Below, in pieces: positions 18,212 to 27,111 of a stretch of 64,000 nt of DNA. Under the pieces are notes generated by a model that made no database searches, was not told the DNA's origin, and was given only the letters and a program-made list of their open reading frames with translations. Every line of letters starts with the position of its first letter. The stretch's first letter is position 1. The DNA lies in contig CBFHMJ010000002.1 of NCBI GenBank assembly GCA_965656875.1, positions 248,001 through 312,000 of the forward strand, written 5' to 3'. The stretch comes from CBFHMJ01 sp965656875. GTDB lineage: Bacteria > Pseudomonadota > Gammaproteobacteria > Enterobacterales > Alteromonadaceae. Both the position numbers and the translations under genes were made by a program.

Positions 18212-19273
18212 ATGTCAGATAACTTTCGTCAAACCAATGATATTTTCAGTCGGTGTATCACACATTTTTTAGCGCAAACCGGTGAACTACCACACGCATT
18301 AACTCAGTTGATTCAACAATCGGCGACCCGGCTGTTGGATTCTGAAATGATCATTGAAGACACATTTGTGCCAATGGCTGATTTAACATCACCTCGGGTT
18401 GAGCAGCCTTTAGAATCATTCGAGCAAACAATTGTGATTGATGAACTGACTGATGCGGTTAAAACAACCGGATTCGGTGAGCATTTTCATCAGATTATTG
18501 GGTTGTTTGGCTCCATTATGTTGGGTTTATGTGCCACTGATGAGCAGCAGAAGAAAGTCAATAAGTGGCTGGAAGAAGGTTACTTTGGACACTTCCTGAT
18601 GACTGATGGTGGTGGTCCGGTTCTGGCCGGTTGGAATTCAGTGTTCGCATTGGGAGAAGACGGACAAAACGCAACGTTAAGTGTTGATAAAAAGTGGGGA
18701 ATTGAAGCCCAAAATCTTGGTTTCTCAATGATTGTTTGTCAACAACGCGGCAAGCCATTCCCTCTGACTGTCTTATTGTCTCCTGAGAAATCCGCTGCTT
18801 TAGAACAAAGCAACTGCGGAGGAGCTTATCTGGATGGCAAACTACAACTGGGCAATGCAAAGGGTGAAGTTGAAGTTAGCAAAGCCGATTTGTTATCAAA
18901 AGGTGGTCTGGGCAGCGTTAACCGTTTCCTGACACTGGTGCGTCCGCGTTTTGTAAAATGTTTAATGCATCATTTGCTTTGGCTTGAAAGCAATGAACGC
19001 CTCACATTAGATGAAGATGATCATCGTATTCTCCAGTTTATTGTCAATGCCGCTGACTGGTGTACCGCGCAAACAACATTCTCAATTCATTCCGTCGACC
19101 GGGTGTTGGCACTGAAATTTACCAGCAATGAATTCTTGCTAAATCTTGTGGCAAAACAAGCATTACCACAGTTGAGTGATCAACGGGACTTACTTGGTTT
19201 CACCAAAATGGAAGGTAGTTCTTATCGTTGTTTATTCGAAGTCTACAGTAAATTTAAGCGGAGCCGCCGATGA
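18212..19273 (+). CDS. Divergent acyl-CoA dehydrogenase-like protein
   Basis: A 353-residue protein with the outline of the acyl-CoA dehydrogenase fold: a helical N-terminal part, then FGHFLMTDGGGPVLAGWNS (about 125-143), which sits where the family has its TExxxGSD flavin-contact motif, a middle beta region, and a helical C-terminus ending in a basic tail. I cannot point to the catalytic Glu. In pyrrole pathways a flavoprotein of this family (PltE, PigA, Bmp3) oxidises carrier-bound proline, which would suit the ligase and carrier here, but that is inference. The stop overlaps the start of the next gene by four bases (ATGA), so the two are translationally coupled. Confidence 0.55.
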   Translation: MSDNFRQTNDIFSRCITHFLAQTGELPHALTQLIQQSATRLLDSEMIIEDTFVPMADLTSPRVEQPLESFEQTIVIDELTDAVKTTGFGEHFHQIIGLFGSIMLGLCATDEQQKKVNKWLEEGYFGHFLMTDGGGPVLAGWNSVFALGEDGQNATLSVDKKWGIEAQNLGFSMIVCQQRGKPFPLTVLLSPEKSAALEQSNCGGAYLDGKLQLGNAKGEVEVSKADLLSKGGLGSVNRFLTLVRPRFVKCLMHHLLWLESNERLTLDEDDHRILQFIVNAADWCTAQTTFSIHSVDRVLALKFTSNEFLLNLVAKQALPQLSDQRDLLGFTKMEGSSYRCLFEVYSKFKRSRR

Positions 19274-20703
19274 GTCAGTTATTAGTTCGGGGCATCGCTT
19301 TCCAATCTTTACCACAACCGTTATTTGAACAACGACCTGCAATTGATCAGGGAATGAATCTTCTGACTCAAACGACAGCAAAGCTGGTCGATGAATTGTT
19401 GGCAAAAACGGATGTGGCTCCGGCTGAGTTAAGCCGTCACTTTCTGTGTTCAACTATGATTGAACTGCCGTTCACGGCGGGCGCTATCAGTTGGCCACAA
19501 GTCGCAGATATGCTGGCCAAGCATGGTTCTCATCAACCGGATACTTTTGTTAATGCGTATGAATGTGCCTCCTGGGGCTATTCGTTACGTCATTATCTGA
19601 ATCATGGCATGAAAGACGATACGCGCTATTTAATGGTGACGATTGTCGATGCCAACCTGAATAATCTTGAGTTCTGGCGTTACAACGAAAACTGGGGACA
19701 CTCAGGTTTTGGTATCTGTTCAGTATTACTGGAAATTACCGGTGAACTGACGGATGAGTTGTTGATCACTTCAGCTAAAACTCACAATGCGATGGCTGAA
19801 TTTGCGACCACCGTTCGTCGCCATGTTGCTAAACGAGACTCTGTGTTAGCGATGCCATTCTTCCCGCAGCAAATTCAGGATATGTTCACCAGTTTGTTGA
19901 AAGGCCAACAACGATTACCTGATATGCATGCTGACTGGGGCCATTGTTTTGGCAGTGATCCCTGGTTGTCTTTGCTGTTGCATGGCCTTGAACATGGCTT
20001 CGAGAAACCAGAACCTTATATGGCCTGTTCACAGGCGTTAAATGGTTATTTTGCGATGGCGGAAGTCATGATGACACCTGAAACCGTGTTAATCATGAAG
20101 CGAGACTGGGATACTGATAGTTTGAATGATCAGGTGCCTGAGTATTCACGTATTAAACTCTCGCCATCTACTGAAGCGTCTTTCAATGGGAAAATCACGC
20201 GCAGGCCTTTCCCAGCAACAATGACGCCAGCGATGGCACAAACCCTGCCATTATTGACTGAGAATGACTTTGAGGTGTTTTCGTCATTACCTTCGAATCT
20301 CACGCCGGTAAAACTTAACTTCCAGGAACACTATAAGATCCTGAGTGACATGGTTGAGTGTGCCGCTACTAATTTCCCTGAAATTACCGTGCTTTGTCGC
20401 ATCTCAATGCCTGGAGGTATGCGTATCCTGGCCGGGCTACTTCAGGACAATGTGTTGTTATTGCAAGACGTTAAACCTGAAGAAGAAAAATTATTGAAGC
20501 AGGGTAAGCCGTTGATGGTGGTCGAAGATTATTTTGCGCACTATGAACTGGAAAAAGGCGATAACTCAATGTCGGTTCGTCTCTATGACGCTGCGGGTGA
20601 AAAACAAGCGTTACCTGCGGAGTTACTGGAAAAACTGGCTGTTTGGGGTATTGAGCCTGTGAACCTGAGTGATGATTTGACGGCAGGTGAAGAGGTTAAC
20701 TAA
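19270..20703 (+). CDS. Divergent ketosynthase/thiolase-fold-like protein (477 aa)
   Basis: Not firmly recognised. The segment VNAYECASWGYSLRHYL (about 94-110) looks like a ketosynthase nucleophile elbow with C99. The following DANLNNLEFWRYN and GHSGFGICSVLLEI resemble the strand-helix pattern after it in FabH-like enzymes. The catalytic His and Asn of classic ketosynthases are not obvious. The C-terminal 150 residues have no visible motif. It starts inside the stop of the dehydrogenase-like gene (ATGA) with GGAG upstream, and its own stop overlaps the next start (TAATG). Coupling on both sides suggests a complex with its neighbours. A non-catalytic role is possible. Confidence 0.45.
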   Translation: MSQLLVRGIAFQSLPQPLFEQRPAIDQGMNLLTQTTAKLVDELLAKTDVAPAELSRHFLCSTMIELPFTAGAISWPQVADMLAKHGSHQPDTFVNAYECASWGYSLRHYLNHGMKDDTRYLMVTIVDANLNNLEFWRYNENWGHSGFGICSVLLEITGELTDELLITSAKTHNAMAEFATTVRRHVAKRDSVLAMPFFPQQIQDMFTSLLKGQQRLPDMHADWGHCFGSDPWLSLLLHGLEHGFEKPEPYMACSQALNGYFAMAEVMMTPETVLIMKRDWDTDSLNDQVPEYSRIKLSPSTEASFNGKITRRPFPATMTPAMAQTLPLLTENDFEVFSSLPSNLTPVKLNFQEHYKILSDMVECAATNFPEITVLCRISMPGGMRILAGLLQDNVLLLQDVKPEEEKLLKQGKPLMVVEDYFAHYELEKGDNSMSVRLYDAAGEKQALPAELLEKLAVWGIEPVNLSDDLTAGEEVN

Positions 20704-21692
20704 TGTCGTCTCCTCTGGTCATTCGTCATCATTTTTCCCAGCAAGTGAGTAACAATGCTGAAGCTGTATCTGTGTTATCGCAGCAGCTTCAGGCATTTTC
20801 TTCGTTACCTGACGATATTGTGATCATCAGCGCCGGTGAAGTAAAACCATTAACAGACCCGCTAGTCAGTGAGTTTGTCGATAGCCTGAAATCATCCGCA
20901 AGCGTGTCATTTATCAGTGCTGCATGTGTGAGTTTTCATGCTGCCATTCTGGATTTTTACAGACGCTCTGAAATGAATGAAGTGCAAGAGCAACTGATCA
21001 TTTCTCTGGAAATTGATAAAGGCGTTCAACAGGGATGCCTGAATTCATTAGGTATCGGTAATGAAGCTGATCAGGATGGTTTGGATGTTCATGCTGGCGT
21101 TGGCTTGCTGTGGCTTTCCCGTACTTTTCAACCTGGCGATACGTCTATATCTGGTTGTCAGATTGTCTCACAACCTAAAGGGATGAGCGGCATTTCTATC
21201 GTTATTAATCAATTGTCCAAAGCCTTTGCAGTCTTACCTGATACCGTCAAACCGGTGTCATTCGATATCTGTTCGAACTGGGGTAAAAAATTGCTGAAAG
21301 GATTGGATGCCAGATTGCCCGCACACCGCAAAAGTGAACACTGGTTGTCGAGTCTTGAGCCTGATGAAGCCCATTTTTTAACGCTCAAGTTGGTGATGGA
21401 ACTGGATCATTACTTGTCGGAATCAGAACAGTCAGATTTATTCATTATGACGCTGGGTGGTGGCGGTCGTATTGGATTACTAACGGTTTCAAATCAACAA
21501 ATCAATAATCCAACCATTGATGAAAGTAGTTTCAGCGAATTTGAACTGGAGCAGGATCTGCAAGGTTACAGACATGCTCTGGCAGAAAAACAACATGATA
21601 TTGCCGCTTATTACGAACAAGTGAAACAAACGCTTAAATACCCGCAGGCTGAGTATCGTGGTGTGAATAATCATTATTTTGTCTGGCGATAA
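20703..21692 (+). CDS. Second divergent ketosynthase-like protein (329 aa)
   Basis: A 329-residue protein with a possible nucleophile elbow SAACVSFHAAILDFYR (C75 within residues 72-87) and a C-terminal LGGGGRIGLLTV loop like the Gly-rich end of ketosynthases. The canonical His/Asn pair is not evident. Its start overlaps the stop of the first ketosynthase-like gene by one base, giving a coupled pair. The pairing recalls ketosynthase / chain-length-factor couples, but the sequences are too divergent to say so by eye. A 36-base gap with AGGAG leads to the halogenase-like gene. Confidence 0.4.
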   Translation: MSSPLVIRHHFSQQVSNNAEAVSVLSQQLQAFSSLPDDIVIISAGEVKPLTDPLVSEFVDSLKSSASVSFISAACVSFHAAILDFYRRSEMNEVQEQLIISLEIDKGVQQGCLNSLGIGNEADQDGLDVHAGVGLLWLSRTFQPGDTSISGCQIVSQPKGMSGISIVINQLSKAFAVLPDTVKPVSFDICSNWGKKLLKGLDARLPAHRKSEHWLSSLEPDEAHFLTLKLVMELDHYLSESEQSDLFIMTLGGGGRIGLLTVSNQQINNPTIDESSFSEFELEQDLQGYRHALAEKQHDIAAYYEQVKQTLKYPQAEYRGVNNHYFVWR

Positions 21693-21728
21693 GCCGGTAT
21701 CGAATTTGGTAATAACAGGAGAATCTCC

Positions 21729-23645
21729 ATGTCAGAAGGTGCAATGATGAATGAGTATGATGTAGCAATTATTGGTGCGGGATGGGCAGGTTTAACGCTG
21801 GCCCGTCAGTTAAAGCGAGCCAATGCTTCCATTCGCATCATTCAGTTAGATGCCAGTACCGAATACAGTGCGAAAATTGGTGAGGCAACGGTAGAGATTA
21901 CCGGGCACTACTTTCTGAAGAAAATGGGATTACCCAATTATTTGTATCGCCGCCAGTTACCGAAAAACGGTCTGCGTTTCTTCTATGATTCTGAAGACAT
22001 GGATTTAGATCTGCCAACGATGAGTGAGCATGGCACAACCAGTATTCCACCACATCCCGCTTTTCAGATTGACCGGGCTCGTTTTGAAGAAGATTTGACG
22101 GCAATGAACCGCGATGACGGCATTGAAGTCTTGCGTGGCGCTCGAGTGACAACGTTTGAAATCAATGAAGACGATAGTCATTCCATTCAGTACAAATACA
22201 TGAATGAAGACAAATCACTCAAATGTCGTTGGATGATCGATGCTTCTGGTCGCAATGGCGTGGTAACTCGCCGTATGAAAACGCATTACCGTGAAAATGT
22301 TCCAATGCACAGTTCTGCATGGGCGCGTTTTAGTAATGTAAAAGACTTTGATGCGATGGGTGAACAAGGCTGGCGTGATCGCGCTTATGGCCGCTTCTTA
22401 TCAACGAATCATTTTTCAGGTGAAGGTTACTGGATCTGGTTTATTCCACTGTCTGGCGGCTATACCAGTGTGGGTGTCGTGTGCGATAAGACCCGTGTCG
22501 ATAATCCGCCTATGAATCAGGAAGATTTCCTGGCGTTTATTAATCAACATAAATCGATTGCGGATCTTCTGGCTGATGCTGAGATAGAAGATTTCGAAGC
22601 ATGGGGTCAGTTGGCTTACCGTGGCAGTCAATACGTCAGTGAACAGCGTTGGGGAGCAACGGGTTTTGCCGCGTTTTTCCTTGACCCGTTATTGAGTGGT
22701 GGTGGCGACATCATTGCGATTCTTAACGATAACCTGACAAAACTTATCACGGCTGATCTGGCAGAGATGGATCGGGATAAAGCCAATGAAATGTTGGCGA
22801 TGAACGCACCAAAAGCAAATCAGATAGGACTGGATTATTACCAGTTCCTGTACGCGCAAATTATGAATCTATACCCGATTCTTAACAGTGGCGAACTATG
22901 TTCAAACGTTATTGCCTATACGACGGCAATTTACTTTGTGCAAACAGCCTGGGATTACATGGCGGGTAATTTCGAAGATTATGATTATTGGGCGTCTACC
23001 ATGTATCTGCGTCGTGGTTATTTTGCTCTGGAAAAAATGATGCAGCGCCAGATTCTGGATACATCCAGAGTGATGCGTGAAGAAGGCCGTTATTGGGAAA
23101 GAAACAGTGAAGGCTTTTTTGATACTGGTTCTGAGTTGTACAAATATTTCGTTTTCAACATGGGCGAAACGAATAAAGAAGGCTGGCGGATTGATCTGCG
23201 TGTGAAACTATTTACCGATGCCTTTTTGCAGGTAACAGGTTCAAAGCTGGGCATTCGCAAGTTTGCTTGTAGAAAGGTCGTGCAGGATAACTTCTTGCTG
23301 CCTCAGATTCTGGAAAAACCATTGTTTGGTCGTGATGATCTGGCTGAATTACTGGCAAGAATGGGTCAGTCATTAACAAAGTCTTTGCAGATGGAAACTG
23401 AACACACGGTTTTAGTTGAAGTAACAGAAGAGTCGTTCATGACCGATCAGGTGAATGTAACCCTGGTTGGCGACAATATAGACGATAAAGTTCGAATGCG
23501 TCTTGAAGCGAAAGCCCGAATGTTATGGAACCAGGATCAGGAATACATTGCGCAGCCTGTAATGTCGCCTGTTTTCCTTAAATTTGCCCGGATGCAGGAA
23601 GAAAACATTATGTCACCTGAATTCCCGATGATTGAGGAGATGTAA
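21729..23645 (+). CDS. Flavin-dependent halogenase-like oxidoreductase
   Basis: A 638-residue FAD enzyme of the tryptophan-halogenase superfamily. Seen: FAD motif GAGWAG (16-21), GEATVE (51-56) in the place of the usual GES motif, a lysine K79 in QLPKNGLRFF that matches the catalytic Lys of flavin halogenases, the diagnostic WIWFIP (WxWxIP, 235-240), and FLDPLLSGGGD near the FAD/chloride site. These suggest halogenation of an aromatic or carrier-bound substrate, although related members act as oxidases or dehydrogenases. It is roughly 100 residues longer than PrnA-type enzymes; the extra C-terminal part has no motif I know. AGGAG lies 7 bases before the ATG. A reductase is needed; Fre at 46.5 kb could serve. 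The stop overlaps the hydrolase start by one base. Confidence 0.8.
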   Translation: MSEGAMMNEYDVAIIGAGWAGLTLARQLKRANASIRIIQLDASTEYSAKIGEATVEITGHYFLKKMGLPNYLYRRQLPKNGLRFFYDSEDMDLDLPTMSEHGTTSIPPHPAFQIDRARFEEDLTAMNRDDGIEVLRGARVTTFEINEDDSHSIQYKYMNEDKSLKCRWMIDASGRNGVVTRRMKTHYRENVPMHSSAWARFSNVKDFDAMGEQGWRDRAYGRFLSTNHFSGEGYWIWFIPLSGGYTSVGVVCDKTRVDNPPMNQEDFLAFINQHKSIADLLADAEIEDFEAWGQLAYRGSQYVSEQRWGATGFAAFFLDPLLSGGGDIIAILNDNLTKLITADLAEMDRDKANEMLAMNAPKANQIGLDYYQFLYAQIMNLYPILNSGELCSNVIAYTTAIYFVQTAWDYMAGNFEDYDYWASTMYLRRGYFALEKMMQRQILDTSRVMREEGRYWERNSEGFFDTGSELYKYFVFNMGETNKEGWRIDLRVKLFTDAFLQVTGSKLGIRKFACRKVVQDNFLLPQILEKPLFGRDDLAELLARMGQSLTKSLQMETEHTVLVEVTEESFMTDQVNVTLVGDNIDDKVRMRLEAKARMLWNQDQEYIAQPVMSPVFLKFARMQEENIMSPEFPMIEEM

Positions 23646-24574
23646 TGACTGTAGTAGCGACACCGGATATGGTTGCTGTCCGCGATGGCCGAAAAATGGC
23701 GTGTCATCGCAGTTCACCGGAGCATCCGGTGGCAAGATTGTTTTTTTTGCATGGTAGTACGTATAACGCAAGACGCTACGCCGCAATTGCTAAAACAGCG
23801 ATGCAGGCTGGTATAGAAGTGATCTTGTTAGATCGTCGTGGTCATGGCATGTCCGAAGGCGAGCGTGGCGATGTTGATTACATTGGTCAACTTGAAGACG
23901 ATTTAGCGGATATTATTCAGCACTACGGCACTATTTCACATTTGCCGACTATTGTTGGCGGTCACTCAGGTGGCTCTATGATTGTACTTCGTTATCTGAA
24001 CAAGTATGGCGAAAATGCTGTTGATGGTTTGATCATTGTCGCACCGGCGATTAGTCGCTCTCATGAAGCGTTTCGTTTTGACCGTCCTGACAGTGCACGA
24101 GACTACCGGATGCGTTATTTTCGAGATAAACGCTCGACGAATCCGCCGCCAGAAAGTGCATTGCGCCACATTCCTGTGATGAATGGCAAGTTATTCTGGG
24201 CAGCATGGTGTCTCCCATTTTTGCGCCATCGTACCGTCTTACGTTTTCCAGCTTCTGAAAAAATGGCTCAGATGGAAGGACGGGTGTTGAATTATAGTTA
24301 CAACATGGTTACCTCTCAGGATCCTAAAAATTACGTCGAAGCCTTTTCAGCATTACGTATACCAACCTTACTGACTATTGGTGAAAACGATGAATTCCTG
24401 AACGGAGAATTTCTACCGACTTTGTTCAACTGGTATATGCATCCAGATATGGACAAAGAGCTGATCGTCATGCCAAAAGCGAATCATCTGAGCATCATTA
24501 ACGCAGCTGGACGGATTATTCCTCGCTGGATCAATGAGCGGTTTTCACAGAAGAAAGAGGATGTGGCGGCGTGA
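23645..24574 (+). CDS. Alpha/beta hydrolase (lysophospholipase/thioesterase-like)
   Basis: A 309-residue alpha/beta hydrolase of the serine aminopeptidase S33 / Hydrolase_4 type. Seen: oxyanion FLHGS (34-38), LDRRGHGMSEG (62-72), nucleophile S108 in GGHSGGS, an acid in IGENDEF, and the catalytic His in KANHLS. There is no signal peptide, so it is cytoplasmic. In the middle of the carrier-protein pathway it probably releases or edits the carrier-bound product, or hydrolyses an intermediate. This is inferred from position. Its start overlaps the halogenase-like stop by one base and its end overlaps the next gene by four. Confidence 0.85.
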   Translation: MTVVATPDMVAVRDGRKMACHRSSPEHPVARLFFLHGSTYNARRYAAIAKTAMQAGIEVILLDRRGHGMSEGERGDVDYIGQLEDDLADIIQHYGTISHLPTIVGGHSGGSMIVLRYLNKYGENAVDGLIIVAPAISRSHEAFRFDRPDSARDYRMRYFRDKRSTNPPPESALRHIPVMNGKLFWAAWCLPFLRHRTVLRFPASEKMAQMEGRVLNYSYNMVTSQDPKNYVEAFSALRIPTLLTIGENDEFLNGEFLPTLFNWYMHPDMDKELIVMPKANHLSIINAAGRIIPRWINERFSQKKEDVAA

Positions 24575-25956
24575 AACATCAATTTCTGTGTACTCACCGT
24601 ATAAAAGGTGAATCAGTTAATCGCTGGCAAAAATCAGTTGTACCAGATATTGCTGAGCAAGCTATTGGTGGTGGGCACATCCTGTATCACGGTGGCGATG
24701 AATCGGACATCTATTTCAGAGGTTATGTCAGTAATCGTGAGGCATTGCTAAACCAGCTGGATGTTGAAGAAGACATATCCCGTAATGAATTATTGCGCGC
24801 AGCAGTTATTCGCTGGGGTATTGATTTTAACCAGCATGTTCATGGCGATTATGTATTTTGTTGGCTTGATTCCGACAAGTGCCTTTACTTCTTTGCATCT
24901 GCCCGCAGTAGTCATACGTTGTTTTATCAGTTGGCGAAAGAACAGAATGGTTTGTATCGCTTCTGGATCACTGACTGTCTGGCAACGTTAAACACACTAA
25001 ATGAAAACGTCTTATCGAAAGATGAATTATCACTTCAACTGCTATTTGGTGTCTCGAACGAATCAAACACTATGTTTGAAGGGTTGCAGCAGTTATTACC
25101 CGGAGAAACCCAGGTTTGGGGATTGGGTGAAGTGCCCGGGCAGGTTTGCCAGCGTCAGTTAACGTTAGCCGAACAGCTGGCTTTATCTGGTGTAGATTTG
25201 GCTGGACATTATGATTTAGAAGTAGAAGCTCGCCAGTTGGAATCTGCGACAGATGAGCTAACCAGTTTAGATAAATTCAATCGTTTACCAAAGTTAAGCT
25301 GGGCTATCGGACAACCGATTGATGATGCTCAATTGATCGACTTTTCAAATGCGCTGTTTTCATGTGAAGAAGAAATAATAGCGGTTGGTCCAGCCTGGTT
25401 ATCCGGTCGTCGAATGATTGACGTCCAGGGGTTAAGTAAGGCTGGAAAGTGGTATGGCAAATTGCTACATAAAAGTCTGAAACCCGTCCAAAAACAGCTA
25501 TCCAGCATTCAACAACGGTTAATCACTGAGTATGAAGAAGACAAATCTTCCTTACCGGCAGTGAATGAACTGACACTCAATCAATGGTTCGATCTCAAAT
25601 ACAGTTTGCCTGCCTGGTGCCGAGTGTTACAGCGTCTGGCTGCTTCTTCTGAAAAAATGCTGGTGTTTTGTTGTTTGCAACAAGAGAAAGGACTGGAGCT
25701 GGTAAAACAAAAGCCAGTGTTTTCACCTACATTCACATTGGATGACCCCAGTGTTTGCAACATTTTCGATTCAATGCAGCGTTTGATGGAAAACGGTTAT
25801 CAGCAAGTTACCAAACAAATTCTGGTGCCAAATCCTGCGACGACGTCTGTCATTGTTAAACATTTACCTGAGTTTCCTCAACGTGTTGAACAGGTTTGTA
25901 TCCAGTTGATCACGTTGGACTATTTGTCGCGATTTAATCAGTGGCAAGTTAATTGA
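24571..25956 (+). CDS. Degenerate asparagine-synthetase-like protein
   Basis: A 461-residue protein whose first half follows the glutaminase domain of class-B asparagine synthetases: a FRGYVSN strand, ELLRAAVIRWG, then HGDYVFCWLDSDKCLYFFASARSSHTLFYQL-type pattern (match read in pieces) and FEGLQQLLPGE. The catalytic N-terminal Cys is absent (it begins MKHQF) and no SGGxDS ATP-pyrophosphatase motif was found in the second half. It therefore should not act as a glutamine amidotransferase. Homologues of this kind occur beside exosortase-A-type ligase/decarboxylase sets and in some peptide-maturation systems. It may be a scaffold or have a new activity. It starts within the stop of the hydrolase gene. 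Confidence 0.5.
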   Translation: MKHQFLCTHRIKGESVNRWQKSVVPDIAEQAIGGGHILYHGGDESDIYFRGYVSNREALLNQLDVEEDISRNELLRAAVIRWGIDFNQHVHGDYVFCWLDSDKCLYFFASARSSHTLFYQLAKEQNGLYRFWITDCLATLNTLNENVLSKDELSLQLLFGVSNESNTMFEGLQQLLPGETQVWGLGEVPGQVCQRQLTLAEQLALSGVDLAGHYDLEVEARQLESATDELTSLDKFNRLPKLSWAIGQPIDDAQLIDFSNALFSCEEEIIAVGPAWLSGRRMIDVQGLSKAGKWYGKLLHKSLKPVQKQLSSIQQRLITEYEEDKSSLPAVNELTLNQWFDLKYSLPAWCRVLQRLAASSEKMLVFCCLQQEKGLELVKQKPVFSPTFTLDDPSVCNIFDSMQRLMENGYQQVTKQILVPNPATTSVIVKHLPEFPQRVEQVCIQLITLDYLSRFNQWQVN

Positions 25957-26022
25957 TGGGATTGGATCCCGTTTGCGTTAGCACTTACTTAAAAATATAT
26001 ACATAAAGAAAGAGAGATAGTT

Positions 26023-26274
26023 ATGTCTGAAAAAGTTGAATCTCAATTACCAGAATTATTGGTTCAAGTTGCTGAAATGCTGAGCAAAGATGAAGTGGAC
26101 GCAGATACGCCACTTGGTGAGCTTGGTATCGATTCACTTAACATTGTGGAAGTTATTTTGATCTGTGAACAGCTATACACCAATGTTCTTGATCCGGAAG
26201 CGCTGGTTTTTGATGAATTTACAACATTGCGTGATATGGATGGTCAATTGGTTGACGCATCAGAAATTTTATAA
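26023..26274 (+). CDS. Acyl/peptidyl carrier protein
   Basis: A free-standing 83-residue carrier protein. The phosphopantetheine site is S38 in ELGIDSLNIVEV, followed by the usual acidic helix. It has a good AAAGAGAGA ribosome binding stretch. Within the operon it is the obvious partner of the AMP-forming ligase and the likely anchor for the decarboxylase, dehydrogenase-like, ketosynthase-like and halogenase-like proteins. No phosphopantetheinyl transferase is encoded in the window. It sits at the border between the biosynthetic half and the export half of the train, with a 107-base gap downstream holding a small GGGG / CCCC hairpin (26284-26299). Confidence 0.93.
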   Translation: MSEKVESQLPELLVQVAEMLSKDEVDADTPLGELGIDSLNIVEVILICEQLYTNVLDPEALVFDEFTTLRDMDGQLVDASEIL

Positions 26275-26381
26275 TTAAAACATGGGGGTAAATAGCCCCT
26301 CTCAGCAGCACCCGTATTAAGTTTCAGTTCATAACTGCTTGTGCAGGATGAGACTGAATCACTAAGGAGCTATGGAAGCCG

Positions 26382-27107
26382 ATGAAAAAAGTCTTTGTAA
26401 TTATTTTGACCAATTTAATGATTGGTAACGTTATTTCCTGGCTAATGGGATCATGGCCGATTGATATGCCAAAAATTCCTTATACCCAGTTTGAGCAAAT
26501 GACCCTGGATTCGCTTAATGAAGAATTGACAGAGTTTGGTGATGAATCCGATTTACTGACTGAACTGGGTACTTTGTATTCATTACATAATGAACTGGAT
26601 AAAGCGGAAACGTACCTGTCAAAAGCCATTGAGCTTGATCAGAATAATGCAACGGCGATTGCCATGAATGGCGCAAATAGTGCAAAACAAGCGGGTGCAA
26701 TGCTTGATTTTTCAATGGGAATTTACAAAGTATGGTCACTTTGGGAAGGGTGTGACGCAGTTAATCTGGCACTGGAAATGGAGCCGGATAACACGGTAGT
26801 CCGGTTAACTCGAGTGGCCGCATTTGCCGCAATCGGCGGCATTAATCGATACTTTGACAAGGTCTTTGAGGACGAAAAATGGTTCCTTGAACTTATTGAA
26901 CGTGAAGGTGAACAGTTACCATTGGAAATCAAGCAACAGTTTTATCTGTCGATGGCGCAAGCTTATCTGGCAGAAGCCGATAGCCCTGATTCGGTTGAAG
27001 GGAAAAAAGCACAACAGTATTTCGCTGACTGGCAGCGTCAGCAGGTTACAACCACCACTGATGTCAAAGCGATTGAATTGCAGTTAGCGATGCTAACGGA
27101 GGAATAG
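26382..27107 (+). CDS. Membrane-anchored TPR-like protein
   Basis: A 241-residue protein with an N-terminal hydrophobic segment (about 3-20) that serves as signal anchor or signal peptide, followed by a TPR unit (LYSLHNELDKAETYLSKAIE region, about 68-90) and further helical repeats. Part of its second half (PDNTVVRLTR) matches the PDNMGVRLQR segment of the protein at 27906, so the two are probably paralogues placed on either side of the ABC ATPase. It likely acts in the periplasm as an adaptor of the transporter. The ATPase gene begins 4 bases after it. Confidence 0.65.
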   Translation: MKKVFVIILTNLMIGNVISWLMGSWPIDMPKIPYTQFEQMTLDSLNEELTEFGDESDLLTELGTLYSLHNELDKAETYLSKAIELDQNNATAIAMNGANSAKQAGAMLDFSMGIYKVWSLWEGCDAVNLALEMEPDNTVVRLTRVAAFAAIGGINRYFDKVFEDEKWFLELIEREGEQLPLEIKQQFYLSMAQAYLAEADSPDSVEGKKAQQYFADWQRQQVTTTTDVKAIELQLAMLTEE

Positions 27108-27111
27108 ATAC

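Noticed and set aside
15416..25956. Exosortase-A polysaccharide locus
   Set aside because: Ligase, decarboxylase, hydrolase and AsnB-like genes resemble parts of such loci, but no exosortase, PEP-CTERM protein or glycosyltransferase is seen in the window.
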